Assembly: GCA_026770025.1 (NCBI GenBank)
Contig: JAMXDE010000020.1
Location: 496,001 to 560,000, forward strand
DNA: 64,000 nucleotides
Reading direction: 5' to 3'
Origin: Craspedostauros australis
Lineage: Eukaryota; Bacillariophyta; Bacillariophyceae; Mastogloiales; Achnanthaceae
Position numbers and translations under genes: made by a program. Shown one piece after another: positions 12,001-19,266 of the stretch; positions within the stretch are counted from its first letter, which is position 1, and the number at the start of each line of letters is the position of its first letter. Below the pieces are notes generated by a model that saw only the letters and a list, made by a program, of their open reading frames with translations, was not told the DNA's origin and did not search any database.

Positions 12001-15000
12001 TCGCGTCTACGTCTGTATTTAGACTGCCCGCTTCCTGGGCGCTTGTGTCGATGGCTGTGTCCGCATCTCCGTGTTCGTGCGGGACAGAGTTGGACTTGGT
12101 CTTGACATCCCCACCTGGAGGAGTTTGTATATTTGAGTCAGATTCGATACTGGTTTCAGCGATTGCCTCAGGTCCGATGTCTACGCCAGAGCTTGGATGT
12201 GTCTCGGAGAGCTCAACCGGATCTTCGTCCGCCTTGGCACCGGATGTCGATTTGTCTTCTGCCTCGACTTCTGCAGTGGTCCGTCTCTCGATGCCTGTAT
12301 CTCCGCCCAGTATTGGTTCAGAGCCTTCATCTGATTCAGCATTTGTATCCGCATCAGACTTTGTGTCACCGTCAGCTTCTGGTCGGGAATTCCCGTCTGC
12401 TGCTGCATCTACACCAGTATCTGGCCCAGACCTCGATGTTCCAACAGAGTCATTGGCCGGTTCGATGTTTGCACCGGTACCTTCCTCCGTCGTCTCTGCA
12501 TTTGCATCTACACCTGCCTCTAGCTCAAAGATGGCCCTTTTCCCTGCGGCTTCAGCTTCGTCTGCTGCTGCATCCGGGCGAGATTGCGTCTCTGGGCCTT
12601 CGTCTGGTGCAGGTTTTGTGTCAGCATCAGATTTGGAGTCTGCTTCTGCTCGTACCTCCTTGTCTGGTTCTATGTCGGAGTCTGGGCCGCTGCTTGGCTT
12701 TGCCTCGGAAGTTTCGCCTGGATCAGTGCTTGCGTCTGTATCCGGCTTTGAGTCAGATTTGGCCTCGTCATTTGCCTCGACCTGCGGACTACCTGTTGCC
12801 TCAGCAAGTTCGCTGGCATCTGCATCCAAGGCCAATTCGTTCTTGACTTCGGTCTTCGCGTCCTGGTCCGGTTCGGCGTCGGACCCGAGAGTGGGCTCCG
12901 GCTTTGCGTCGGCGGTCTCTTCTTGGTTGGCACTCACATCTGAAGTTGAAGCAGACTTCGCCTCGTCCTCTGCCTCATCATCTGCTTCCCCCTCTGCCTC
13001 GGTCCGTGGACTCTCCGGTGCCGTAGCATCTGTATTGGCACCTACATCATCGTCTGTTTTTGAGCTGGAGTTGTTGTCGGCTGCGGTCTTCGCTACCTGA
13101 TCTGTGCCGGCGTCTCCATCTACTCCAGATCTGGGCTTCGTATCCAAGCCTCCCTCCGGATCGGAATCCGCATCTGCATTTGGAACGGATTTGGTGTTGG
13201 TCTCCGTTTCGTCTCCTGTGTCCGCACCCGCATTTTCGTCAAGGATGGGACTGTCGTTTGGCTCGGGGCTCTCGTCTGAATCATCGATTGCTCCTGAAAT
13301 GGTTTCCGCCGTTCCCTTTGCTTCTGCTTCTGCTTCTGCACCCGTATCCGCGCCCGAAGCGGTGTGGGCCTTGCTGGCAGAGGCTTTCTCCGGATTCAGA
13401 ACTGAGGTTGTATCGGAATCTGGTTTGGGGGCTGCCTCAATTCCTGCCTCATCCGAATTGACCTGCGGTTTTGCAGTCACATCGGCATCTGGCTTCGAAG
13501 CCACTTCCTCAGTTGCAGTTGCTATAGCATCGGGTTGAAGATCAGGTTCGTCTGATGCGTGCACGTTGACTTCAGCTTGGCCACCCGCAGCATCGATGTT
13601 GCTGTCACGCGTGTCTTCGCCACGCTTGGCGGTCTGCGGTTCCTCACCGGTGCCAACCGTATCATTCTCAGACTCGTCAGTCTTGTCACTGTTTGCGTTG
13701 TTGTTCGGTTGGTTCTCATCGTCTGCAACGAGTTGGTTGACTGCGTTTTCATGCTTTGGTGTGACACTGGTATGTCCATCCTCTTCATCTTCATCTTCAT
13801 CCTCACCGGCATTGCCATCGTCGACTTTGTCGTCTTTGCTCTTGGCATTACTGTCATCGGTACTGACATCGCCATCAGCTTCGACCGGATCTTCATTCTC
13901 ACCGGTCTTACTGCCGTCGGTCTCATCGTCGGACACCTGAGCGGGAGGAGCTAGCTGGGTCTGCGACAAGGTATCAGTTGCTGTTGTGACATGCAGCCGC
14001 CGATTGAGCACCGGTGTTGGCAGTGGCTGGGTTCTGGGCTGGAGCTTGATGTCGCTGGACTCGCTCTGCAATGATGGTAGCTGGAATTCGCTTTCGTTGC
14101 GAAGCAATACATTGTGGGGCTGGACGGTGGATGCGTCCGGAGACAAGGACTGTTGGATACCATCTGAACGTGAGGGCGTGCGAGCGAATGCCGGGCTGTA
14201 CGGGTACAAGACCAAGGTTTCATCGTCGGCAAAGCTGTCTGACAGCATTTTGGAATCATCATCACCAGCGCGCCTTGGAATGGCAGCAGCTGGCAAGCTG
14301 ACACTGCCTCGGGTATCCGCGGCTCCACGTGGCCCGCCTGGTTCAGCCTTGCTCTTGTTTCCATTCATGTTCCTTGCATTGGAGCTGACCGTTGAACTGT
14401 GGTAGGTTTCACCAATGTCTTTCGCGGACTGCGCCAAAATACTGCCAGCGTCTACCAACACAGGTGCTGCAATGTGCGAGAAGGTCTTGGCCGTTGATGC
14501 GGTCGTCGACGCCAGACGATGCAACGAGGCCTTCCATTCATTGTCGATGCTGCGCTGCTGAGCCTGCATGGCCCTGGTGTCGGTTGCCGGTGCGTGCTGC
14601 GCTCTGCGTGCTTTCTGTTTCTGGCGTTTGGTCTGCCTGGCATTCTGTGCTCTCGCGGCTGCTCGGAACAAAGGATCTAGCCTTTCCTCCGTGGAATGGT
14701 GCCTGCCTCCGTTATCATTGAATTGATGAACATTCTCTATCCTCTCCAATGAGTTGACCAGGCTTCTTCTGCGTGGTTGTCTGCCACCAGCACGACGTGG
14801 TTCTTCGTTTTCTGGAGCCCAATCCACCTCCGCGTCGTCATCTGTTGCATCGTACCCATAATCGTATGCCATCGATTCATCTCTATAGGATGATGATGAT
14901 CGAGTTTGGGGAATTCTGGAATCAACTCGCTGTGGTTGATGCATCTGCATCTGCGACTGCTGATGTGACCGTTGCTGTGACTGCTGATGATGCCCATGAC

Positions 15001-15100
15001 CTTCACGACCTCCATGGACGCCGGCAGAAGAATATGCAGCACCGTCACCGGCATTTCCGCCCCACTGATCTCGTACGGGAGTGGATGGTTCATTGCCCAT
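3041..15100 (-). CDS. Giant 4019-residue protein: acidic repeats, RelA/SpoT-like segment, 15 Ala/Gly motifs, helical C-terminus
   Basis: A single uninterrupted frame of 12 kb. The start MGNEPSTPV fits an N-myristoylation signal (Gly2, Ser6), suggesting membrane association. In order: a basic, Gln/Arg-rich N-terminus to about residue 200; an acidic, Asp/Glu/Ala/Ser/Thr-rich region at about 390-1890, with a degenerate recurring motif of the form GExSExKPSSxxDxD; a Ser/Asp-rich linker; a segment at about 2640-2815 (DILRGQIVFPD, then GYRHVLLTVRLEGGLLAEIQ) that resembles the RelA/SpoT-like nucleotidyltransferase-fold region known in other algal proteins; fifteen copies of a PFAGGGIAAAAAMAAAKK motif at about 2869-3356; and an alpha-helical, TPR-like C-terminus (about 3390-3800). 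The resemblances are judged by eye. Whether the RelA-like part is catalytic is unknown; the usual (p)ppGpp synthetase setting is absent. No function is assigned. It shares an upstream region with the divergent bromodomain gene. Confidence 0.85.
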   Translation of the reverse strand: MGNEPSTPVRDQWGGNAGDGAAYSSAGVHGGREGHGHHQQSQQRSHQQSQMQMHQPQRVDSRIPQTRSSSSYRDESMAYDYGYDATDDDAEVDWAPENEEPRRAGGRQPRRRSLVNSLERIENVHQFNDNGGRHHSTEERLDPLFRAAARAQNARQTKRQKQKARRAQHAPATDTRAMQAQQRSIDNEWKASLHRLASTTASTAKTFSHIAAPVLVDAGSILAQSAKDIGETYHSSTVSSNARNMNGNKSKAEPGGPRGAADTRGSVSLPAAAIPRRAGDDDSKMLSDSFADDETLVLYPYSPAFARTPSRSDGIQQSLSPDASTVQPHNVLLRNESEFQLPSLQSESSDIKLQPRTQPLPTPVLNRRLHVTTATDTLSQTQLAPPAQVSDDETDGSKTGENEDPVEADGDVSTDDSNAKSKDDKVDDGNAGEDEDEDEEDGHTSVTPKHENAVNQLVADDENQPNNNANSDKTDESENDTVGTGEEPQTAKRGEDTRDSNIDAAGGQAEVNVHASDEPDLQPDAIATATEEVASKPDADVTAKPQVNSDEAGIEAAPKPDSDTTSVLNPEKASASKAHTASGADTGAEAEAEAKGTAETISGAIDDSDESPEPNDSPILDENAGADTGDETETNTKSVPNADADSDPEGGLDTKPRSGVDGDAGTDQVAKTAADNNSSSKTDDDVGANTDATAPESPRTEAEGEADDEAEDEAKSASTSDVSANQEETADAKPEPTLGSDAEPDQDAKTEVKNELALDADASELAEATGSPQVEANDEAKSDSKPDTDASTDPGETSEAKPSSGPDSDIEPDKEVRAEADSKSDADTKPAPDEGPETQSRPDAAADEAEAAGKRAIFELEAGVDANAETTEEGTGANIEPANDSVGTSRSGPDTGVDAAADGNSRPEADGDTKSDADTNAESDEGSEPILGGDTGIERRTTAEVEAEDKSTSGAKADEDPVELSETHPSSGVDIGPEAIAETSIESDSNIQTPPGGDVKTKSNSVPHEHGDADTAIDTSAQEAGSLNTDVDAMTMTVTTTEDTSSATIDPVKDPDTQPSADQGKDATIDADIQSDTKVNTTSDSDADADPSEHPEVDAQTNIGAEAEIKTTSDADVDTATGEASEVTPSSVSDDGEDAAAAAAATSDTDTNAEAEAETAPDTDTNTHQGESSEPKLSSPPDEDTGAGADNSQEVAAEEEHSNSDSGSKLKPDEESEAKSSFAQDEDVDVTTDKATLANIEADAQIEPQDETVAKDRANTKSDADGDAGTETQGTAEIDVEQEADTETESEHNSDSDTDPGEVSETKSICSAKVGAAADGEIKAEEDSKSVCDARVASDEDSKTKPDSDIDGGAGAGAGAGVSGPEKEIDKSVDATSPPEIEVDAKSSPDATVDSGEDTQTEAKSDSDEDASSATETDDELESHPDADADYQDDAKHEPRPDEDADADVVVKNAATNAVVMNGEYKDGTTAVASDAGAMKEPTTDAMKSDADANSQDDAETKAGSDVMMETHPSSTTQVEKEEDAKTTSDESGGLHDEQSSMPDETANIDAGTNEEPPADAETTADATSGAPAKSEVDVASKPDPDANAETEAAKRAGACSDQGAEEAAVVDGDAQTEPNKETVDEAVSGPSVEGDKDGDDAYEKGAKAELSSDANAHTQAVTEETSALASGSTAESESRSTTAPNSDAIEDDDAKDRLDAEHEAEIASKSMQDTSREEGANTKPGSDEDARSKDGAKLERGSDAHVDASAGANADNDAAAGEEAKETVDANTDSEIAAATSIGSEEDAKSTSLGDEDGKPQSQGKARDDADTHTAVEADSKVDSIANANAAAEPQAKAEEGTGPVSDENEHKTRAATANADTQSHSDSGQEEDSQSGSDSETESLHGEAKVSNNHLASQNGHGNGHGQKPSNQGSVSSNADFTDSSDFIFLDTNDGLRTPNFRRVSILSNANTLESDFDMLAFSAPRPTRVTDATPQHLRFSPSVLETPMPSTIRTKRRDSVVRWSQLPSVGKLFEADPEDLVEGFDDLQASLEFQMRHSLRALRSHQKLMRSSSTDAAYSDPGTPTRQGQSQQEKQHQEGSLLSRSRAVLGNDLLEASSSIAQSIAAQWNRFSEAIKQDDREGNAVGEDDVFASPPDVFDAETVLSMGSSDDSIKTSPEVPVTDLALDPSTNTAAKHDQMTTSTALETDDSVSSMSWDMVPERHHLAAEDLVDVELKITVKGAAQQAEASQSSSCEISDVIRVSETSSAVSKEGKPSANEESPEDGHEDTGVAQSTGDKDDSNEKKEDGDIEGQAEAQATDESANRAPAKPNGERRDGAKAACGDADEGKEADSMNHENQNADSGDNSIEKKDTDGSPTGSDDAPKVQNGKTSAIPQDKSLSEPTTPAVETTVGWDKDAEAKHPNIPETEEMTDVFAGNVLDTSLLALTSLDDVDFLNKKRPSSAALRKDLTGLARIRWDQLVANWMHAETWKAINAVSADGKAGSEQQGDGDPAEGENASSSNSSTVSTVQTVINEQCNLLLSTTKAGPSQVLQATASLPRSVPQPSMFRPIESMEQYLPLRTLTDIGPLGMPSIAPSSSESSPELLSHEIHGDEDGKGDAKHEVTQLLERAKQQLPDFESLLRSIVRFSSQNESSKTYFEQTATSCTVGLKSEASIRSKADRKYGGDAKQVKDILRGQIVFPDQLSMICALVYLRRRTRARKMKRSKSSASASGSGKMKSDGMTDGKHSEKQVAPIEIVRMKNLFSDQSVDENRALHGALATGYRHVLLTVRLEGGLLAEIQCQLRALYEVLGEEGYALHRKIEGVEIRKGDKPNPSSQQLFSLDAKTLIQSFLPNDDSTNREEQSTRRQQEGSGAGMAASTQENCKPAVSPFAGGGIAAAAAMAAAKKGPPDSKGSSKPKASPFAGGGIAAAAAMAAAKKSNNGDSSDGGNKPKVSPFAGGGIAAAAAMAAAKKSKSEMPTAETKPKASPFAGGGIAAAAAMAAAKKAKPESEKSKPKPSPFAGGGIAAAAAMAAAKKSKPKTSGGDEKAKANPFAGGGIAAAAAMAAAKKSKSDTPNADEKPKVSPFAGGGIAAAAAMAAAKKNKPLPEPEKPKANPFAGGGIAAAAAMAAAKKSKPKTSGGDKRPKVNPFAGGGIAAAAAMAAAKKSKSDAPNAVSQPKASPFAGGGIAAAAAMAAAKKSKPPSEADKPKANPFAGGGIAAAAAMAAAKKSKGTAKSPGEDKPKASPFAGGGIAAAAAMAAAKKSKASGKPSSDAKPAPSPFAGGGIAAAAAMAAAKKGKPLGESSTDRRPGGSPFAGGGIAAAAAMAAAKKAPSAEVRQNGSKQAFNPLAGGGIAAAAAMAASNKQAQTGASTSNVKTTTIAMAKDSETQGGSRGNSDFTANELFESMINIAIGHCIENPRDVSSFLCLASLVECQTNSNQSSPSSESTKQAHSKEGDDESKSDGQPLNFANLLLQQCLDISNQASSNGMLGWLEYGSSNSLERNPELGLQIAHKLAANFASAGQHRTALDILSGLRTHCGLRFPVVHPIAVSITIDLSICAAQAGDTIVGQKLINQVNRDISAYLSQKESSHFDLLRKYVAFRKAFASGCFLETLTDRIAELKSFAALMEAHLGRGFLLTVGDTNPAAIINKAMVGNCWMVVANCVAAGERSPVELIHGLNTARQNTGHPTLRRRESASASSREAGVYWNKAYELYQSAFRSYLVYERGTMTSQAAVFAYNVARCLRELDKRKEAIHLLNMVVSKLETSAGSASHVGKRGHRDRNDGGRELRRGCDHSSVNPDGSKEGRHAQPQIIGVHGMHGAHGVHGTAALMPSGNEEVTALCLWMMAVLSVEDCPDERGRIRALSLLHGASTAVKQAMHQLQSPDGHDGDATGQPSIGDNRRKLQLLYKRIQDEARSLYEPLDVLEANFAGVSGSDGSNDGRSAGHPGTLYDEAIDPTPLDWRDVLTPMRRKRWEDKQRSHHFISPRKRNASDRSSTLRNGRLERRTSSTRLVGPHRQSSSELSVAI
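5035..6494 (-). repeat. Fifteen tandem coding repeats with core PFAGGGIAAAAAMAAAKK
   Basis: Inside the giant gene, 15 units of 31-34 codons each carry the same 18-residue core, followed by a Lys/Pro/Ser-rich linker of variable sequence. Only the last unit departs from the core (PLAGGG...MAASNK). The DNA of the cores differs at many third codon positions while the protein stays fixed. Some neighbouring units are similar in linker as well (KPKTSGGD and SKSD-PNA occur in two successive blocks), which points to block duplication. The shape, a short hydrophobic helix ending in a Lys pair, recalls actin-binding WH2 motifs, but that is only a resemblance. Confidence 0.9.
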
Positions 15101-16241
15101 GGCTGCAGCGGCACCGGGAGAATAGATTTCGTGTCGATTGCTCCTTTCCTTCTTCGCTTCTCTCTACTTCTGTGTATGCTTCTCCTCCCCAAATGGTGCT
15201 GTTGACGCGATGGACCCAACGTGGAGACGACCAGACACTTGTCCACACCACCAACAATCTTCTTCCGAGTGCTCTTCGGCGGCAGGTGAAGCAGTCGCAG
15301 TGAGGACCTTGGCCAGATTGATCGATCAACAACGCAACACAGCGCAACACAATGCAATGCGACGCGATGCGATGCGACAGATCCTCTCGCAAGCGTTCCT
15401 GTTCGTGTTCCTTGTTTGTGATGCCGATCGTGTTTGCGCTGCCTCGATGGAATGACGTGAGCTGAATTGTTGCGTACTCGCAGAACAGAGCCGGACCGAG
15501 CGAGCAAGCGAATGAGTGAGTGAGGGAGTGCGTTGGGTGCAGTCCTCCATCCCACGGTTGGATGTGTCGAAGTGTGGAGGGCATTGCGCCAAACCCTCAA
15601 TTTGCCGTTGGAACCAACCACAAAAACAGTTCGCAGCCTAGAACAGAAAAAACCACGGCGGTAGAAGCGAATGGGCCTTTTTCGCAGTTTTCACAAACAG
15701 AAGTCTAACGCAAGCAGCCTAGTCGCCAACAATGCCACAACGGCTCCCAACATGAGTCATTGGGATTTCTTTCCCGCACGATCGATTCGACTGACGAGGA
15801 CAGACGATTTCAAGACCCAACGACTACTTCGATCGTTTGCGACAAACGCGACACAAACACTGCGAGAGAAGGAAGAAGGAAGGAAAATCGAGCCGACCAT
15901 GGCGCTCGACCGTCGCTTGTTGCCGTTGCGAACCTCCCGTTCAGCAAGGAACGACCGGAAGATCAAAATGAAGCGTGGTGGCGTTCGATGCCTCCTGCTA
16001 CTGCCGACATCTCCATCGTGCGACACAATCATGTAACAACAAACAAAGGCACCGCACTCTGCTCGCATTCACAACACAGAGCAAAAACTTCAAGTACGAG
16101 CAAAGCACACGCTTGAACCAGCCCAGAGGAATAGCACAGCAAAGAACCGAAACCACCCAAGCATATATTACATTGCAATACTCCAACAGCACTGTGCTCT
16201 CTCTCTCTCTCGGCTACAAATAAAAGCACTCGTCCACAAAG
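15101..16241. promoter_or_regulatory. Divergent upstream region of the giant gene and the bromodomain gene
   Basis: About 1.14 kb separates two divergent starts, so it should hold both promoters. I see no ORF with gene character. Towards the bromodomain gene lie an AT-rich CATATATTA at about 16162, a CT tract at about 16196-16211 and ATAAAAG about 20 bases before the ATG. No protein-binding site can be named with confidence. Confidence 0.5.
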
Positions 16242-17279
16242 ATGGGGCCGATTCCAGGACAAGAGCAACCAATGAAGAAAATCACGAAGATCGTGGATTG
16301 GCTGTTGTCGCATGAGGACACGGAGCCATTCCGCGAACCCGTCGACTGGAAGGGTTTGGAGCTCTTGGATTATCCTCAGATCATCAGCAAGATGATGGAC
16401 CTTGGGACCGTCAAGCGCAAGCTGGATCGCGGGCAGTACCCGACCACGCATCTCGTTGCGAACGACATCCGGCTAGTTTGGTCCAACTGCATGACGTACA
16501 ACGCGGAGGGTTCGGACTTTTGGTTGCTTGCCAAGAGCTTTCTGCGTCGGTTCGAGGATCGGTATCGCAAGATCCGCAAGGAATGTACGTGAGAGCGTTG
16601 TCGCGAATGGAAGTGCGATGCAATCACCCCGGCCATTGCGTGCTGCGCTGTCATTGCGCTGCTATTGATGAACTTACCACGAATTCATTCACCATCATTT
16701 GCTGTACTTGTATTAGTATGTGCCATGCTCGTCTCGATGCGAATCGTAATTGTGCTCACAACATCATTCTCTGCATCCCTCCCAACGCACTTCCTCTCGC
16801 GCTCTCTCTCTCTCTCTCTTTGTTTAATACTCACTGCCTCACCCACGGCGGTCATTCTTCATTGCATATCCATTCTCACAGATGACGTCGGCGAAAGCTA
16901 CAACCCGGATCCGCCGAGCAAAACCAGCAAATCCAAGGCAGCCAGCAAAGACGGCGGGTCAAAGACGACCTACGTTGTCCCATCCTGCACACAATCACAC
17001 AACCTCGATGCACGAGCGCAGTTCGGCTCGAACCTCTTCCTGCTTAGCGGCAACGAACTGGGGCACATCATGACAAGGATAGAAGTCGAATGCCCGGAAG
17101 CGTTGGAGAGCTGGGGTGGGGACAAAGTCGAGATCAACGTGGACGCAATCCCACCCGAAGTATTCCTGTCGCTGCAAGATTTTGTGGATGATCGGGTCGG
17201 CATGTCCACGAAGAAAACGCACGGCAGCAGCGGCGGATCTTCGAACAGCAGACCGAAGAAGAAGAAGCGCTCCAACTAG
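16242..17279 (+). CDS. Small bromodomain plus ET-domain protein (BET/GTE-like), two exons
   Basis: Exon 1 is 16242-16584, the intron 16585-16881 (GTACGT donor, pyrimidine tract, CACAG acceptor) and exon 2 16882-17279. The junction is phase 1 and restores a Tyr codon, giving 246 residues. Exon 1 encodes one bromodomain (about residues 10-114) with DYPQIISKMMDLGTVKRKL and the acetyl-lysine-binding Asn in NCMTYN (residue 87). Exon 2 encodes a Lys/Ser linker and a segment resembling the extra-terminal (NET) domain (LSGNELGHIMTRIEVECPE through EINVDAIPPEVFLSLQDFV), then a basic tail KKKKR likely to act as nuclear localisation signal. BET-family proteins read acetylated histones and recruit transcription factors. 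One bromodomain with one ET region is the plant GTE/protist BDF layout. Unspliced reading would stop just after exon 1. Confidence 0.88.
16585..16881 (+). other. Intron of the bromodomain/ET gene
   Basis: 297 bases with donor GTACGT and acceptor CACAG. A CT-rich tract lies at about 16799-16821. Its removal joins the bromodomain exon in frame to the ET-domain exon. It contains in-frame stops, so splicing is required for the full protein. Confidence 0.85.
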
Positions 17280-17559
17280 ACGCCAACGAGATGAATGGTG
17301 ATGTTGAGTTGAAACATATCCCGATGGGGGTCAGTCAGCGATTAGATTACTAGAGTACTCCAGAATATCCATACTCTGCTCTACTCTACATATGAATCCT
17401 CTGCTCTACAAGCATGAGAGCCATCATGCTGCACCCACCCGAGCATACATCATTCTCGCAGTACACGTAGCGCTTCGACACCACTCTTACATGGAATAGT
17501 GTTTTCGTCCTCCATCAATGCGTTGTAACGCATTGCTTTGTACTCGTACCACTGCGCAA

Positions 17560-18930
17560 TTACGATCTGTCAAGTTGTTCTTGACAATCAAAGATGATCT
17601 TGCGACGGATGTTTGCATCGACACCATTCCCATCGCCGCTGTCGCCACCACTACCATCTTCATCGTGACCGTTGCTATCCATTCGTCTCAGAGCTTGCTC
17701 AAACTCTGCCAATGGTACGCATTCATGCGGCGGACACTGGACGCCACTGTCCAACACCGCGTTTGTGATCTCGTCCACCATCGTCTGCCGTTGATCCAAG
17801 CTGTTTTGAAGCAGCCAACGCCCATGCCAGTATCCACGCAACCGTTGATCCTGAAAGATGAATTGAGATGTCGCCACCGAAACGGGTTGCATGGACATAC
17901 CTCCGTACGTCACCATGGTACCATGAGGATCGAGCAAACGAAGTAAGTTCTTCGCGCTTGGACCTCCGATGCAATTCAATGCCAGTGGAACGTTGGTCGA
18001 CGGCGATGTTGATGACGACAATTGGGACATCTGTTCTCGGAGCTTGTGAATTCCTTCGCGATCTGTGAGATCCTCTTCAGCCACAACGATTGCGGCCTTG
18101 GCATGCGTGCACAGGTATGCTTGCAACGACTTGAATTGCTGCGCGTTGCGTTCGCCGCGCCGTACAATGCTGATGACCTGTGCACCAAACAGCGATGAGG
18201 CCAGCTGCGATACCATGACGCCCACACCCGAGGTTCCGCCATTTTGCACGATGATATCGCCAGCTTGAATGGGAACGAAGTCCGTGAGCATTCGCAATGC
18301 CGTCCCACCAAGTTGGTACAGGCAACCTGCTCCAGCGCCGTGCCGTTGCAGCAGTTCTTCGCCGCGCGGGATGCAGATGAGACGATCCTTTGGAACGGAA
18401 AGCGTGGAACGAAAGGTGCCTTGACCAGGATAGCATATTGCAACCAGCGTATCCAGGGGATAGTCATCCGGCGATGATGTCTCAACGACGCGACCGATTC
18501 CTTCGGAACCTGCCACACGATGACCAGGATCCAAAGAGCTCGTCGCGGTGGTATCCTTGCCCAAGGAAGCATGAGGCAACGGATACCTTCCTTGTATCGT
18601 GTTGATATCGGCTGGATTAAGCGGTGCATACTTCATATCGACGACGACTGTGTCGTTAGCGCGCCTGTCGCGATCAGAAAATGACCGTGCATCGGCTGAA
18701 TATGGATCGGAACGAAAGCGCAACACATCTCTTGGTTCACCGTTTTGGGCGTACGACAGTTCGTGGTACGATCGCTGGCGGATCTGAAGTGCTCGTTGCG
18801 TTCCAACAAATGCAGCCACCAACCTGCGACGTGCAAAAGATGACGAAGGCTTGAGATGAGGATGAAGCAGCATGCTTGTTTGTTTGCGCAAGTGTGGCAC
18901 CTGAATGACTTTTGTTGTCGCGAGGGCCAT
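17560..18930 (-). CDS. MECR: Mitochondrial enoyl-[ACP] reductase (trans-2-enoyl-CoA reductase, ETR1/MECR type)
   Basis: 456 residues of the medium-chain dehydrogenase/reductase superfamily. The family catalyses the last, NADPH-dependent step of mitochondrial type II fatty-acid synthesis, which feeds lipoic acid production. The first 50 or so residues lack acidic residues and are rich in Arg, Lys and Ser, as expected of a mitochondrial presequence. APLNPADINTIQGRYP (about 103-118) matches the family's substrate-site block including the catalytic Tyr. QNGGTSGVG (about 230) is the nucleotide-binding glycine motif. LNCIGG and GTMVTYGGMSMQPV (about 320-353) are strong MECR signatures, followed by LRGYWHGRW. 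A Gly/Asp/Asn-rich insert (NGHDEDGSGGDSGDGNG) lies near the C-terminus and is unusual. The 3' end faces the bromodomain gene across about 280 bases. Confidence 0.92.
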   Translation of the reverse strand: MALATTKVIQVPHLRKQTSMLLHPHLKPSSSFARRRLVAAFVGTQRALQIRQRSYHELSYAQNGEPRDVLRFRSDPYSADARSFSDRDRRANDTVVVDMKYAPLNPADINTIQGRYPLPHASLGKDTTATSSLDPGHRVAGSEGIGRVVETSSPDDYPLDTLVAICYPGQGTFRSTLSVPKDRLICIPRGEELLQRHGAGAGCLYQLGGTALRMLTDFVPIQAGDIIVQNGGTSGVGVMVSQLASSLFGAQVISIVRRGERNAQQFKSLQAYLCTHAKAAIVVAEEDLTDREGIHKLREQMSQLSSSTSPSTNVPLALNCIGGPSAKNLLRLLDPHGTMVTYGGMSMQPVSVATSQFIFQDQRLRGYWHGRWLLQNSLDQRQTMVDEITNAVLDSGVQCPPHECVPLAEFEQALRRMDSNGHDEDGSGGDSGDGNGVDANIRRKIIFDCQEQLDRS

Positions 18931-19266
18931 GTACTCTCTGTTCGTAGTTTGCGTTGCGTTGTGTGCGTATCAGGTGGTTGGTTGGTTGGGGTGCCTCGTG
19001 ACGGAGAGTGTTCTCTTTCTACGTCTGAGAGGGTTCGGGAATGGTGGAACACAAAAAAGATTCGTTTCCCCCACTTGATTGGTTTGAGGCGGGCAACCCT
19101 TCGGATGCCTCATCGAACTTTGCGGCGCTGACTTTATGTGAACTGTCCGCATTCTTCAAGATCTGCTTTGCTATGCATGCGGTAGAAAACAACAAAAAGT
19201 GGAGCATTGGAGTGGTTGACGCAATATAATATAATAGTTGGTGGCGACACCAGCGCAGTACCACTT
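18931..19266. other. Short intergenic region between two minus-strand genes
   Basis: 336 bases upstream of MECR and downstream of the TPR gene. It holds a short GGTT run near 18971 and nothing else I can identify. Confidence 0.5.

Noticed and set aside
11601-13100. 499-codon plus-strand ORF rich in Ser, Ala and Val
   Set aside because: Antisense shadow of the acidic Asp/Ala/Ser repeat region of the giant gene.
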